A stretch of 64,000 bases of DNA from Ursidibacter maritimus. Lineage in GTDB: Bacteria > Pseudomonadota > Gammaproteobacteria > Enterobacterales > Pasteurellaceae. The DNA is taken from positions 62,001 to 126,000 of the forward strand of contig NZ_LEKN01000013.1 of NCBI RefSeq assembly GCF_009761395.1, written 5' to 3'. Shown piece after piece: positions 26,907-38,197 of this stretch; the stretch's first letter is position 1, and every line of letters starts with the position of its first letter. The notes under the pieces are model-generated. The model was given only the letters and a program-made list of their open reading frames with translations. It was not told where the DNA came from and did no database searches. Both the position numbers and the translations under genes were made by a program.

Positions 26907-27758
26907 TTACGGCTTTGTGATATTACCATTACGAGTTTCTGTACTCACTGCATTGCTTTGTGATTTAGCTAAAAAATCAGCGTTATCAAACTCACCTGAT
27001 GTTTTGCCTAATAAGAAATTACGATACTCTTTAACCCACATTGCCGATGCCCCACAAACCGCCACAGGCATTGCGACTAAATTTAAAAACGGCACCATCA
27101 TAAATAAACTGACTAATGAGCCAAAAGTAAAATTCATTATGCGACGTTGCCCTAACGCATTTCGCATACGAGCAAAGCTAATTTTATGATTATCAAACGG
27201 GTAATCACAATATTGAATAGCCAACAGCCAAGCACCAAACATAAACGTGAGTACAGGCACAATCGTTTGTCCAAGTACAGGGACAAAACCCAATAAAAAT
27301 AGGGCAAGTAAACGTGGAATACTGTACCACATTTTTTGCCATTCTCGTTTTAGCATTCTTGGTACATCTTTCAACAATTCTGCCATACTCATTTCGGTTA
27401 AGTTTTCCCCAGTCAATTGCTGTTCGACTTTTTCCGCCAACAATGCATTAAAAGGGGCGGCAATAAAGTTTGCTAATGTGGTAAAAGCAAAATAGAACAA
27501 CACAAGGATCATCAAGAAAATCAATGGAATAAGAATAAAACTCAACCACTCTAGCCAAGAAGGTAGCATTGCATCAAGTAATCCGCCAATGTTTGCAAAA
27601 AATAACCAGATTAAGCCTATCATTAAAATAGCGTTAATAATGACAGGTAATACAACAAAAGGCATTAACTGACGTTGTAGCAATAGTCGCCAACCATAAA
27701 TAAAATAGTGAAACCCTGTACCTACTTGGCTTTCGGGCGATGTAAAGGAAGAAGACAT
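26907..27758 (-). CDS. cysZ: Sulfate transporter CysZ
   Basis: A 283-residue inner-membrane protein with several hydrophobic segments, matching CysZ, a sulfate channel that feeds cysteine synthesis. Supporting stretches are GFHYFIYGWRLLLQRQLMPFVVLPV, FNALLAEKVEQQLTGE and FGAWLLAIQYCDYPFDNH. It is divergent from zipA as in E. coli, but cysK does not follow. Together with the cysteine-type importer nearby, the region covers two sulfur sources. Confidence 0.92.
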   Translation of the reverse strand: MSSSFTSPESQVGTGFHYFIYGWRLLLQRQLMPFVVLPVIINAILMIGLIWLFFANIGGLLDAMLPSWLEWLSFILIPLIFLMILVLFYFAFTTLANFIAAPFNALLAEKVEQQLTGENLTEMSMAELLKDVPRMLKREWQKMWYSIPRLLALFLLGFVPVLGQTIVPVLTFMFGAWLLAIQYCDYPFDNHKISFARMRNALGQRRIMNFTFGSLVSLFMMVPFLNLVAMPVAVCGASAMWVKEYRNFLLGKTSGEFDNADFLAKSQSNAVSTETRNGNITKP

Positions 27759-27870
27759 TATTACCTCACTTAATTTCTCAATTTTTTAAAAGAAATATGG
27801 TAAGCTATGCAATCTGTTTTCGTAAAGAGTGAAACGCTAATTTCACTTATTTTTTTACTAAGAGGACTCT

Positions 27871-28698
27871 ATGGAAACGTCTATTCTTTTCTTTATTTTA
27901 GCTGGGTTGTTAATTGCAATCTTAGTTGGATACAGCTTATGGTCTGCACGTCGTGAGAAATCGCGTATTTTCTCGAATACGTTTTCTACTCGTCCGCCAT
28001 CAAACCCGATAAACAATACGATTCAAAGTGAAATTCCACCGACATTACAGTCAACAAGTATTGATCCTCTCTTACAAGGAAACTCACTTTCACCGAATCC
28101 GAATGATTTTGAGCAAATTCAGCAAGAAGTAAAAGAGATAAAAATCAGTTTGCCAAATCAACCTAGTGACCAGGTTGCATTAGAACAACCTACTTTTTCA
28201 CAAACCTTGCAACAAGAAGAACGCCCTATTAGCATTCAAATTAATGGCACTGAAAATACACCATCAGTGCAATTAGAAGAATCTGTTCCTGCTACAACAC
28301 AACCACAAATCATTACACTCTATGTGGTTGCCGCTGAAGGTCAGCAATTCCGCGGTGATGTGATTGCTCAACAACTTGATGCGTTAGGTTTCCAATATGG
28401 CGAGTATCAGATTTTCCACCGCCATTTAGATAACAGTGCAAGCCCTGTGCTATTTAGTGTGGCGAATATGATGCAACCAGGCGTCTTTGATTTAGCGAAG
28501 ATGGATCAATTTAGTACCGTAGGGCTAGTTTTCTTTATGCACCTACCATCAGCAGGAAATGACTTAGTTAATGTACGTTTGATGATCCGAACTGTTGAAA
28601 GTTTTGCTCAATCTGTGAATGGCTTTGTATTAAATGAAGAACGAGAACTTTTTGACGACCACTCTCGTGAACAGTATTTATTAAGAGTAGCAAAATAA
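27871..28698 (+). CDS. zipA: Cell division protein ZipA
   Basis: A 275-residue septal ring protein. It has an N-terminal membrane anchor (METSILFFILAGLLIAILVGYSLW), a proline/glutamine-rich linker, and a C-terminal FtsZ-binding domain from about residue 145 (ITLYVVAAEGQQFRGDVIAQQLDALGF). ZipA tethers FtsZ to the membrane at the division site. AGAGGA precedes the ATG. It is followed by a terminator hairpin built from uptake sequence and then ligA, as in E. coli and Haemophilus. Confidence 0.93.
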   Translation: METSILFFILAGLLIAILVGYSLWSARREKSRIFSNTFSTRPPSNPINNTIQSEIPPTLQSTSIDPLLQGNSLSPNPNDFEQIQQEVKEIKISLPNQPSDQVALEQPTFSQTLQQEERPISIQINGTENTPSVQLEESVPATTQPQIITLYVVAAEGQQFRGDVIAQQLDALGFQYGEYQIFHRHLDNSASPVLFSVANMMQPGVFDLAKMDQFSTVGLVFFMHLPSAGNDLVNVRLMIRTVESFAQSVNGFVLNEERELFDDHSREQYLLRVAK

Positions 28699-30780
<2,082 letters not shown>

Positions 30781-30781
30781 T

Positions 30782-31288
30782 ATGGCAGATCCACATATTC
30801 AATCGCCAATGGATTTTTGGGATTACCTAACGGTAATCCTTTACCGTTTAGGCTTTTGTCTTGCCACAATAATGATTGGCTTAATACCGTTTTATCCTGA
30901 AATAGCACAATACGGATTACTGGTCGCAGGAACAATGCTCACCTCATCGCTCCATTTATACCTCAAATCTATCCGCTTAATGTTTCAATTTGTGGTATGG
31001 CTAGGACTACTCTGTCAGATTTTCAGTTTTACGGAATTCGCACTTGGTGCGGTATTTACCGTTATCGCAGGGCTATGCTACAAAGAGTATTTCTGTTTTC
31101 GGATTATTGGGCTTAATTTTCAGCCTATCTTACTCCCACTGCTTTGGTTGAGCTTATTATTTAACTGGCAAGAATTTGTCCTAATACTTGCGTTAATTTG
31201 TAGCTTGCTCCTACTGCTACTTTCTATTCAAAAATGGCGAATGCCACTACATTTTGATATTGGTGATAAACGGAAATATCAGATTTAA
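30782..31288 (+). CDS. Integral membrane protein, DUF2301-like
   Basis: A 168-residue protein with about six hydrophobic segments. It resembles the DUF2301 family, with CYKEYFCFRIIGLNFQPILLPLLWL as the most typical stretch. Function is unknown. It starts one base after the ligA stop, so translation is probably coupled, and a homologue follows ligA in Haemophilus. Its stop overlaps the convergent dacB stop by four bases. Confidence 0.72.
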   Translation: MADPHIQSPMDFWDYLTVILYRLGFCLATIMIGLIPFYPEIAQYGLLVAGTMLTSSLHLYLKSIRLMFQFVVWLGLLCQIFSFTEFALGAVFTVIAGLCYKEYFCFRIIGLNFQPILLPLLWLSLLFNWQEFVLILALICSLLLLLLSIQKWRMPLHFDIGDKRKYQI

Positions 31289-32730
31289 TCATTGTAGAGT
31301 GCCATATATAAACTATTTTCAAATTGGTTGAGTGGTGCTCTTTTCGTTTTACGCTCAGGATCAGTAGATGTTGAATAACCATTGATAAACTGCACAAATG
31401 CAATTTTTTCACCTCGTTTATTCGTCATAAACCCAGCCAGATTATACACGCCTTTTAGTGCCCCTGTTTTTGCAATCAGATTATTTGCCAATGGCTCTGC
31501 TGAAATCGATCCTCGACCAGATAATGTTCCATCAACTCCAGCGATAGGAAATGTTTCAAGCAATTTTAACTGTTCTTCATTTTTAACAATAAATTCTAGA
31601 GTTTGTAACATTGTTTCCGCATTCACTTGATTGTGGCGAGATAATCCTGAACCATCAACCACTATGCTATTGCCAAATTGAATGTTGGCATTACTTTTAA
31701 ATAATGAACGAATAGTATGGCTTGCCAGTGGGAATGACGCCGGACGTTTTGACTGCTGATTAGCCACTGTTCTGAATATCGCATCTGCAATTTGGTTATC
31801 TGATTTTTTCATCATTTTTTTGAGCAATACAGAGAGCGGTTGGGAATAATGCTCTGCCAACAACACACCTGACGGAGCCTTTGCAGGCACTTGAATTTGC
31901 CCAGTAAACTGAATACCCAATCTAGCCAAATAATTTTTGATTAAATTTGCACCATAGGTTGTTGGATCTTGTACCGCAAAACTTAAACCAAAAGGCTTAT
32001 TTTGTTTAGCCAAACAACCTTTTATTTGGTAACGATTGTTATCGCTCACTACAGCATCTAATAAACAGTAATCTGATTCAGGTTTCTCTGCCACATAAGC
32101 AGAACTAAATACTTGTACAGGATAGGCAGAAGGCACATCAACGGTAATTAAGCTCCCAGCAGATTTATTCGCATCTAAATTCACATAAAAACAGTTGTTA
32201 TCAATATTTACAGCTGCAGGCGGGGCACTAAAACAGATATTCAGATCATTCCAAACCCAACCAGCTGCTTTATCGTGGCTAGTAAATACGGTGGTATCTA
32301 AAATAAGGTTGCCTTTAATTTTTTGAATACCTTGCTGTTTTAATTTAGACACAAGTTGAAATAATTGCTGACTGGTTAAATCAGGATCTCCAGTAAAACG
32401 AGTGATTAAATCACCATTCAAACTACCGTTTTCTATCTTACCATTGGTTAAAAGAGCGGTTTGGAATTTAAAATCTTCCGGTAAAGCTAATTTTGCCTCT
32501 AATGCAGTAAATACTTTTTGCGTACTTGCTGGTAACATAAAGGTTTTACTTTGATATTCTGCAATAATTTGATTTGTGGTTAAATTCTTAGCAATGATAC
32601 TCGCCGAAGCCCCTTCGGGTAAATGCGACATTATTGGTATCAGATCAACCTGTGCTTGAGCGGTAAAAGTTGACAACGAAAAAAGTGATAGCCAACCCAG
32701 TTGGCGAAATTTGTTTAAAGATGAAATCAT
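31285..32730 (-). CDS. dacB: D-alanyl-D-alanine carboxypeptidase/endopeptidase PBP4
   Basis: A 481-residue periplasmic penicillin-binding protein of the DacB class that trims or cleaves peptidoglycan cross-links. A signal peptide (about 1-26, ending AQAQ) precedes the domain. The catalytic serine is Ser69 in PASTQK. The second motif is SDN near residue 313 and the third KTG (AKTGALKG) near 424. The ATG at 32730 is preferred over the in-frame TTG two codons before. Divergent from greA as in E. coli. Confidence 0.94.
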   Translation of the reverse strand: MISSLNKFRQLGWLSLFSLSTFTAQAQVDLIPIMSHLPEGASASIIAKNLTTNQIIAEYQSKTFMLPASTQKVFTALEAKLALPEDFKFQTALLTNGKIENGSLNGDLITRFTGDPDLTSQQLFQLVSKLKQQGIQKIKGNLILDTTVFTSHDKAAGWVWNDLNICFSAPPAAVNIDNNCFYVNLDANKSAGSLITVDVPSAYPVQVFSSAYVAEKPESDYCLLDAVVSDNNRYQIKGCLAKQNKPFGLSFAVQDPTTYGANLIKNYLARLGIQFTGQIQVPAKAPSGVLLAEHYSQPLSVLLKKMMKKSDNQIADAIFRTVANQQSKRPASFPLASHTIRSLFKSNANIQFGNSIVVDGSGLSRHNQVNAETMLQTLEFIVKNEEQLKLLETFPIAGVDGTLSGRGSISAEPLANNLIAKTGALKGVYNLAGFMTNKRGEKIAFVQFINGYSTSTDPERKTKRAPLNQFENSLYMALYND

Positions 32731-32922
32731 AATCAAGGTTGCTATTTTTTAAAAGAAAATGAATAATACGGGTTTAGTTAAACTTCGTAAATACACAATG
32801 GCAGATATTTATGGGCGTTAGTTTGAGAGTTTCAAACAGCTGATTGTAAACAAGCGGTAAGTTTCACGCTGTTTTTTACAATACTATTGTGTAACGACAT
32901 ACATCATACATAAGGAAATAAA

Positions 32923-33399
32923 ATGCAACAAATTCCAATGACAGTGCGTGGTGCTGAGTTATTACGTGAAGAACTTGAATTTCTCAAGAATGTACGCCGT
33001 CCTGAAATTATCAATGCGATTGCAGAAGCTCGTGAACACGGCGATTTAAAAGAAAATGCAGAATATCACGCAGCACGAGAACAACAAGGTTTCTGCGAAG
33101 GTCGTATTCAAGAAATTGAAGGAAAATTAGGGAATGCTCAAATTATTGATGTCACAAAAATCCCTAACAATGGCAAAGTGATTTTTGGTGCAACAGTCAC
33201 GCTGGTAAACACTGACAGTGATGAAGAAGTGACCTACCGCATCGTTGGCGATGATGAAGCAAATATCAAAGAAGGTTTAATTTCCGTAAATTCGCCTATC
33301 GCTCGAGGACTAGTTGGTAAAGAAGTCGATGATACCGTTAATATTAAAACCCCAGGTGGTAATGTTGAATTTGATATTATTGAAGTGCAGTATCTTTAA
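32923..33399 (+). CDS. greA: Transcription elongation factor GreA
   Basis: A 158-residue factor that enters the RNA polymerase secondary channel and triggers cleavage of backtracked RNA. The N-terminal coiled coil carries the acidic tip ([18 protein letters not shown]). The C-terminal FKBP-like domain has [22 protein letters not shown] and ends with [19 protein letters not shown] precedes the ATG. Followed by a clear terminator. Confidence 0.97.
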   Translation: MQQIPMTVRGAELLREELEFLKNVRRPEIINAIAEAREHGDLKENAEYHAAREQQGFCEGRIQEIEGKLGNAQIIDVTKIPNNGKVIFGATVTLVNTDSDEEVTYRIVGDDEANIKEGLISVNSPIARGLVGKEVDDTVNIKTPGGNVEFDIIEVQYL

Positions 33400-33414
33400 T
33401 TCCATTCTAAAACT

Positions 33415-33435
33415 AAAGGGGCTTAGCCCCTTTTT
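33415..33435 (+). terminator. Terminator of greA
   Basis: AAAGGGGC / GCCCCTTT around TTA, followed by more T. It separates greA from the polysaccharide locus. Confidence 0.85.
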
Positions 33436-33477
33436 CTTTAAATATAACTAATAAGACCTATTTTACAAGGACATAAC

Positions 33478-34731
33478 ATGCTTACACTAGTAAATAAAAT
33501 TACACATAAGCATATTGCTTTTGCGATCAATATCTTAGTTGCATTATTTTTCGTAACAGTACTCGCATTTAAAAAAGGATATAGCTATGTACCAATGACA
33601 TTGGCTGCTCTGAGTATGGGATATTTATCAATATATTCTTTTAAATTAAAAAAAAAATGGATACTGGATAAAAACGATAAATGGATGATATTTTCGTTTT
33701 TATTCTATTTTTCTGGATTTTTAATGTCTGTAATTTTACATAAAGATGGATTTCGAGAAATAGACAACCCAAGCAGGGTATTATTATTAATCCCCTTAAT
33801 CCTACTTTTCTCACAATTTAAGATACATCCAAAAACTGTTTTCTACGCAATACCGATTGGTTCAGCCGTAACAGGGTTATTAGCAATCTACCAAAAAGTT
33901 TTTTTAGGTGAGGATAAAGCATTTACTGAAGTTACTCATCACATACAGTCAGGAAACATTTCTGTAACATTATCAATGTTAAGCCTAGCTATTAGCATAT
34001 ACTGGTTAATCCAAAAAGAACACAAAGTTATGGCAATATGCATGATATGTAGTTTATTAGGAATTGTATCTAGTGCAATTTCTGGGGCTAGAGGTGGATG
34101 GATTTGCTTACCATTTATACTCATTACTATTTTATTTTTCTATCGCCATTTTTTAAATAAAAAAATAGTTTTAACAGCTAGTATCATATTTATAGCAATT
34201 GTTTCTGCTATTGCTAGCATTCCTAAATTTGGTGTTATTCAACGCTATTACCAAGCAGAAAAAGATATTGTTCAATATATTGAGAAGGGTAATAAAAACT
34301 CATCCCTCGGTGCACGATTTGATATGTGGGAAAACGCATTACTAGGCATTAAAGAAAAACCAGTACTTGGTTGGGGAAGTAAAGGTTATATAGAATTAAA
34401 GAAACAACAGGTAAAGCAAAAAACAATGGTTAAACCAACTTTACAATATAATGATGCACATAACCAATATCTAGACTCTTGGGTTAAAAGAGGGCTGTTA
34501 GGATTCGTTGGATTATTATTAGTTTTACTAGTACCTTTAAAATATTTTATAAAAAACATAAAATGTGAAAACATAGAAGTAAAATCGATATCCATTTTAG
34601 GAACCATCCATATTATAGCAACAATGTTTTATTTCCTAAGCCAAACATTCTTAGCCCATAACTCTGGATCTATATTTTATTTCTTTTCTATAGTTTTATT
34701 CTATGGCCTGTTAAGATCAGCTAAAATATAA
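33478..34731 (+). CDS. waaL: O-antigen ligase family protein
   Basis: A 417-residue protein with about ten membrane segments. It carries the Wzy_C-type signature: SGARGGW at about residues 200-206 and a long periplasmic loop ending NDAHNQYLDSWVKRG near 325-338. WaaL transfers a finished glycan from undecaprenyl pyrophosphate to lipid A-core at the periplasmic face. The alternative, a Wzy polymerase, is less likely because a separate Wzy-like protein is encoded in the facing operon and wbaP-waaL proximity matches the H. influenzae hmg locus. AAGGACA precedes the ATG. An A10 run falls in codons 57-60. It converges on wbaP across a shared terminator. Confidence 0.82.
   Translation: MLTLVNKITHKHIAFAINILVALFFVTVLAFKKGYSYVPMTLAALSMGYLSIYSFKLKKKWILDKNDKWMIFSFLFYFSGFLMSVILHKDGFREIDNPSRVLLLIPLILLFSQFKIHPKTVFYAIPIGSAVTGLLAIYQKVFLGEDKAFTEVTHHIQSGNISVTLSMLSLAISIYWLIQKEHKVMAICMICSLLGIVSSAISGARGGWICLPFILITILFFYRHFLNKKIVLTASIIFIAIVSAIASIPKFGVIQRYYQAEKDIVQYIEKGNKNSSLGARFDMWENALLGIKEKPVLGWGSKGYIELKKQQVKQKTMVKPTLQYNDAHNQYLDSWVKRGLLGFVGLLLVLLVPLKYFIKNIKCENIEVKSISILGTIHIIATMFYFLSQTFLAHNSGSIFYFFSIVLFYGLLRSAKI
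33648..33657 (+). repeat. A10 homopolymer in waaL
   Basis: Ten A in codons TTA AAA AAA AAA. Loss of one A leads to TGA about ten codons on; gain of one leads to TAA about five codons on. Either truncates the ligase near residue 65-70. A candidate phase-variable tract. Confidence 0.7.
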
Positions 34732-34740
34732 TCCGAATAA

Positions 34741-34775
34741 AAAAGCAGAAAAGATAATTGTGCTTTTCTGCTTTT
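34741..34775. terminator. Bidirectional terminator between waaL and wbaP
   Basis: Perfect 13-bp stem AAAAGCAGAAAAG / CTTTTCTGCTTTT with a nine-base loop and A/T ends for both directions. It sits between two convergent stops. Confidence 0.85.
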
Positions 34776-34780
34776 TAAAC

Positions 34781-36187
34781 TTAGTATGCTCCATCCCTTT
34801 TCAAAACAATATTTACCGTTTTAAATAAAATTGCAATATCATTCCACAAAGACCAATTTTTTACATACCAAGAGTCAAAATAAACACGAGTTTTATAATC
34901 CACATCATTACGGCCACTAACTTGCCAAAGTCCGGTCATTCCTGGTTTTGCCATTAAGTAGTAATCGATATCTTCTTCATAACGTTCTAGCTCTTCTTTT
35001 ACGATTGGTCTCGGTCCAACTAGACTCATTTCCCCTTTTAAAACATTCCATAATTGAGGTAACTCATCTAAACTTGTTCTACGAATAAAAGCACCTACTT
35101 TTGTAATACGCGGATCATTTCTAAGTTTAAAATCTTTATCCCACTCTGCTCTTGCTTCAGGATCAGTAGCTAACAAATGTTCTAAAACTTCTTTAGAATT
35201 AACTACCATTGAACGAAATTTTAAGCAGTTAAATTCTTTACCATTACGCCCAATCCGTGGATGTCCATAAATTGCATTACCACCGTCTTTTTTAATTAAA
35301 AAATAAAGAATTAATAATATTGGAGATAGTACAGTAATAACTGCAAGTGATCCGATAATATCCATAGCTCGTTTTAAGATACGAGAAGACCTTTTCGCAA
35401 GGTTATTATTTATGCGCAAGAGCATAACCTCATAGCTAAATAGAAACGACATATCTGTACTATATAAAGGAAGCCCCCTTAAGGTCGGAATCACTGAAAC
35501 CGAACGACATTTATGTATTGCTAACTCTCTTAACCAAAAATCTCGCTGTTCACTTTCTCCATTTTCCAATGCAATAATAAAAGAAACATTTCTATCTACT
35601 ACATCCCATAGATTTTCCTTACTTATCACTGGAATATCTAAGTTTTCAACCATAGAAATATTAGATCTGACAAAAAATATAACTTTTAAGCCTAGATATT
35701 CCTCAGTGGTAAGAGCGTTATAAGCATCAACAGCATTCTTCCCACTCCCAATAATTACTGTATTTTTTAAGTATAACCTAGAATTGATTAATAACTTCTT
35801 TGTTAAAATTCTTCCTATCGGAACAATAATTAATACAATTACCCAAATAAACCCCCAGAAATATCGAGAAAAGTATAGTTTGGAAAAGGCTATTACAGCC
35901 AATTCTATAGTTGCTAAAATAATCAATGTTCTAATGACTTCTTTTAGTTCAAGCCAAAAGGGCTTTCTATATGTATAATGTCTTAATCTTACTAAAAACC
36001 ACAAAACACAAATAAGTGACAATGAAAAATGAACAATAATCCATTCATTTACTTGTTGACTTGGGATATATCTAGTTGACTCTAATGGCAGCACTCCAAG
36101 TAACAATATTGCTATTAAAAAAGATAAATTAAAAAACAAAAAGTCAATTATAATTTGTATACACTTGCTGATAAATTCTTTACTCAT
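34781..36187 (-). CDS. wbaP: Undecaprenyl-phosphate galactose phosphotransferase WbaP
   Basis: A protein of about 468 residues that starts O-unit assembly by moving a sugar 1-phosphate, usually galactose, onto undecaprenyl phosphate. It has four N-terminal membrane segments, a central Rossmann-like CoA-binding-type region (TVIIGSGKNAVDAYNAL), another membrane segment and a cytoplasmic catalytic domain. The catalytic part reads GHPRIGRNGKEFNCLKFRSM, RRTSLDELPQLWNVLKGEMSLVGPRP, and PGMTGLWQVSGR. Very like H. influenzae HI0872. The ATG at 36187 is chosen over an in-frame TTG four codons earlier. It is the last gene of the wzz-to-wbaP run. Confidence 0.92.
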   Translation of the reverse strand: MSKEFISKCIQIIIDFLFFNLSFLIAILLLGVLPLESTRYIPSQQVNEWIIVHFSLSLICVLWFLVRLRHYTYRKPFWLELKEVIRTLIILATIELAVIAFSKLYFSRYFWGFIWVIVLIIVPIGRILTKKLLINSRLYLKNTVIIGSGKNAVDAYNALTTEEYLGLKVIFFVRSNISMVENLDIPVISKENLWDVVDRNVSFIIALENGESEQRDFWLRELAIHKCRSVSVIPTLRGLPLYSTDMSFLFSYEVMLLRINNNLAKRSSRILKRAMDIIGSLAVITVLSPILLILYFLIKKDGGNAIYGHPRIGRNGKEFNCLKFRSMVVNSKEVLEHLLATDPEARAEWDKDFKLRNDPRITKVGAFIRRTSLDELPQLWNVLKGEMSLVGPRPIVKEELERYEEDIDYYLMAKPGMTGLWQVSGRNDVDYKTRVYFDSWYVKNWSLWNDIAILFKTVNIVLKRDGAY

Positions 36188-36204
36188 TTTATAGCCCAAT
36201 TAAA

Positions 36205-36966
36205 TCAAAAATTCCCTTTACCTAACTTATGTTTAATAAAACCATTATATGCATAATATATAAAATAATATAAAGATTTTATCACTCCCAATTTCTCATA
36301 TTTATAATAAATATCCCATGTCCATAAAGCACTCTTTATTTTATTAGAAGAAACACTAATATTTCCAATTCTAACATAAGAATCAAAACGTTGACTTTGA
36401 GATAAGGAATAAGGAATCTTCTTCAAGCACTCTAAATAAAAAGCATAATCTTCATGCTTTATATCAGGGAAACGAATCCCATCTATACTATCTTTTTCAA
36501 TAAGAACGGTCATTATTTTAAATTGGTTTCCTTTTAATAGACTGAAATAGTCTACTTGAATATCTGTGGATACCTTTTTTATCTTATATCCATCGTTATT
36601 ACAAAAAATGTAGTTACCATGACTCATAGATATTTTATTCTCTTTCATAAAAGAGAGTTGAACTTGAAATTTTTCTTTATCAATAAAATCATCTGCATCC
36701 AAGAATGTGATATATTTTCCATTTGCATGATCTAAACCTATGTTTCTTGATCTAGCTGGCCCTAAATTAATATGATTATTAAATACTTTAATTCTATTCT
36801 CATATAAATAAGAACCTATAATATTTAAAGTATTATCACTAGAATTATCATTAATAATTAATAACTCCCAGTTTTTATAGGTTTGCTGCAAGACTGATTC
36901 AATAGCTTTAGATATATAACTCTCGGCATTATATGCAGGCATAATGACTGAAATCAAGTCATTCAT
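36205..36966 (-). CDS. Glycosyltransferase family 2
   Basis: A 253-residue GT-A fold enzyme. The nucleotide-sugar site is typical: SVIMPAYNAESYISKAIESVL at the start and the metal-binding FLDADDF near residue 94. It begins 182 bp after the preceding gene and ends 17 bp before wbaP. It resembles Pasteurellaceae LsgF-type transferases, but donor and acceptor cannot be told. Strongly AT-rich compared with wbaP. Confidence 0.82.
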   Translation of the reverse strand: MNDLISVIMPAYNAESYISKAIESVLQQTYKNWELLIINDNSSDNTLNIIGSYLYENRIKVFNNHINLGPARSRNIGLDHANGKYITFLDADDFIDKEKFQVQLSFMKENKISMSHGNYIFCNNDGYKIKKVSTDIQVDYFSLLKGNQFKIMTVLIEKDSIDGIRFPDIKHEDYAFYLECLKKIPYSLSQSQRFDSYVRIGNISVSSNKIKSALWTWDIYYKYEKLGVIKSLYYFIYYAYNGFIKHKLGKGNF

Positions 36967-37148
36967 AGTTTCCTCTTTTAAAGATACATTAATTCTTAAA
37001 AAACTAATAATGTAATAATCCTAATAATCATGTTCAATTAGAAGTTATAAACATTGTTCGATTTACAACAAGTAATCATACTAACAGCTAAAATTAGAAC
37101 CATCTAAGTTTATCTAGTAAGATAACCGATAGAAATATATTGTATTAA
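36967..37148. other. Gene-less gap inside polysaccharide operon
   Basis: Very AT-rich, with no acceptable reading frame, where all other genes of the run are packed to within a few bases. The minus strand holds TTGTTG, 16 bases, then TATAAC, so an internal promoter for the last two genes is possible. Alternatively it is the scar of a lost gene. Confidence 0.4.
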
Positions 37149-38183
37149 TTAATAAAGTAATATTTTTTCCCAATGCATTAGAATAGTTTTACTAGAAAAT
37201 CTTTCTGCAGCACTCAATGCATTATTAGACATGTTAAGTCTCTTAGTATGATTTGTAGCCAAATATAAAATTGCTTTAGCAAGCTCATCTATGTTTTGGT
37301 TTTCAACTAATAAACCATCCTTATCATGTTTAATAATTTCTGATGGTCCAGTTGGGCAATCATACGAAACTATTGGCAATCCTATAGATTGAGCTTCAAT
37401 TAATACCATAGGAAGTCCCTCATACTTAGAAGACATTACAATAAAGGCACTATTTTTATATATATCTTCTAAATTTTTTACTTCTCCTTTCAAATTTACA
37501 GATCTAATTTTTCTTTCTAATATCAAGTTAGATAAATTATCCCTATCTTCACCAGTTCCATAAATATTTAAAGTCCATTCATTTAATTGAGAATAACATT
37601 TCTCCCAAGCATATAAGAGATGTTGGAAATTCTTTTGTTCAGTTAATCGCCCAATAGCAATAATATTTCTGTTCGTAATATCATATGCTTTATCATTTAT
37701 TTTGAAGGGTGATACATTATTTATATGAGCAACATTATTATGCCATAATGCATATTCATTAGCATCTTGAGCACTTAAGGATATAATAGTATTAAAACGC
37801 CTATATAAAATTTTACTTAGAAATCTTATATATCTAGGCCTAATAGAAAAAGATACATGTTCTAATGAAATTAATTTTGCAGTTGTTCTCAGAAGAGAAC
37901 ATAATAGACTTAATTTACCCATATTATGCACAATCACAACATCTGGTGGCTCATGAAGTATGTTTAATTGCAACTTATATAGAAAACTTAAGAAATTACC
38001 ATTAATAATTTTAATATTTATTTTCGAATCAAGTTCATAAGCAATCTCAGAAGAATTTCTAGTAATAATAGTAATATCCATATTCATTTCATAAAAAAAT
38101 AAGTTGGCCAACAGACAAGCCACTCTTTCTGAACCTGCCTTATTCTTCAATGAGTTAATAACAAATAATACCTTCTTAGTCAT
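37149..38183 (-). CDS. Glycosyltransferase family 4
   Basis: A 344-residue GT-B fold enzyme. The N-terminal domain has VINSLKNKAGSERVACLLANLF. The C-terminal domain has IIAIGRLTEQKNFQHLLYAW and the retaining-transferase motif SSKYEGLPMVLIEAQSIGLPIVSYD (E-x7-E region). It likely adds one hexose or N-acetylhexosamine of the O unit. Starts 14 bp after the GT2 stop. AT-rich. Confidence 0.85.
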   Translation of the reverse strand: MTKKVLFVINSLKNKAGSERVACLLANLFFYEMNMDITIITRNSSEIAYELDSKINIKIINGNFLSFLYKLQLNILHEPPDVVIVHNMGKLSLLCSLLRTTAKLISLEHVSFSIRPRYIRFLSKILYRRFNTIISLSAQDANEYALWHNNVAHINNVSPFKINDKAYDITNRNIIAIGRLTEQKNFQHLLYAWEKCYSQLNEWTLNIYGTGEDRDNLSNLILERKIRSVNLKGEVKNLEDIYKNSAFIVMSSKYEGLPMVLIEAQSIGLPIVSYDCPTGPSEIIKHDKDGLLVENQNIDELAKAILYLATNHTKRLNMSNNALSAAERFSSKTILMHWEKILLY

Positions 38184-38197
38184 ATATAATATCTCTA

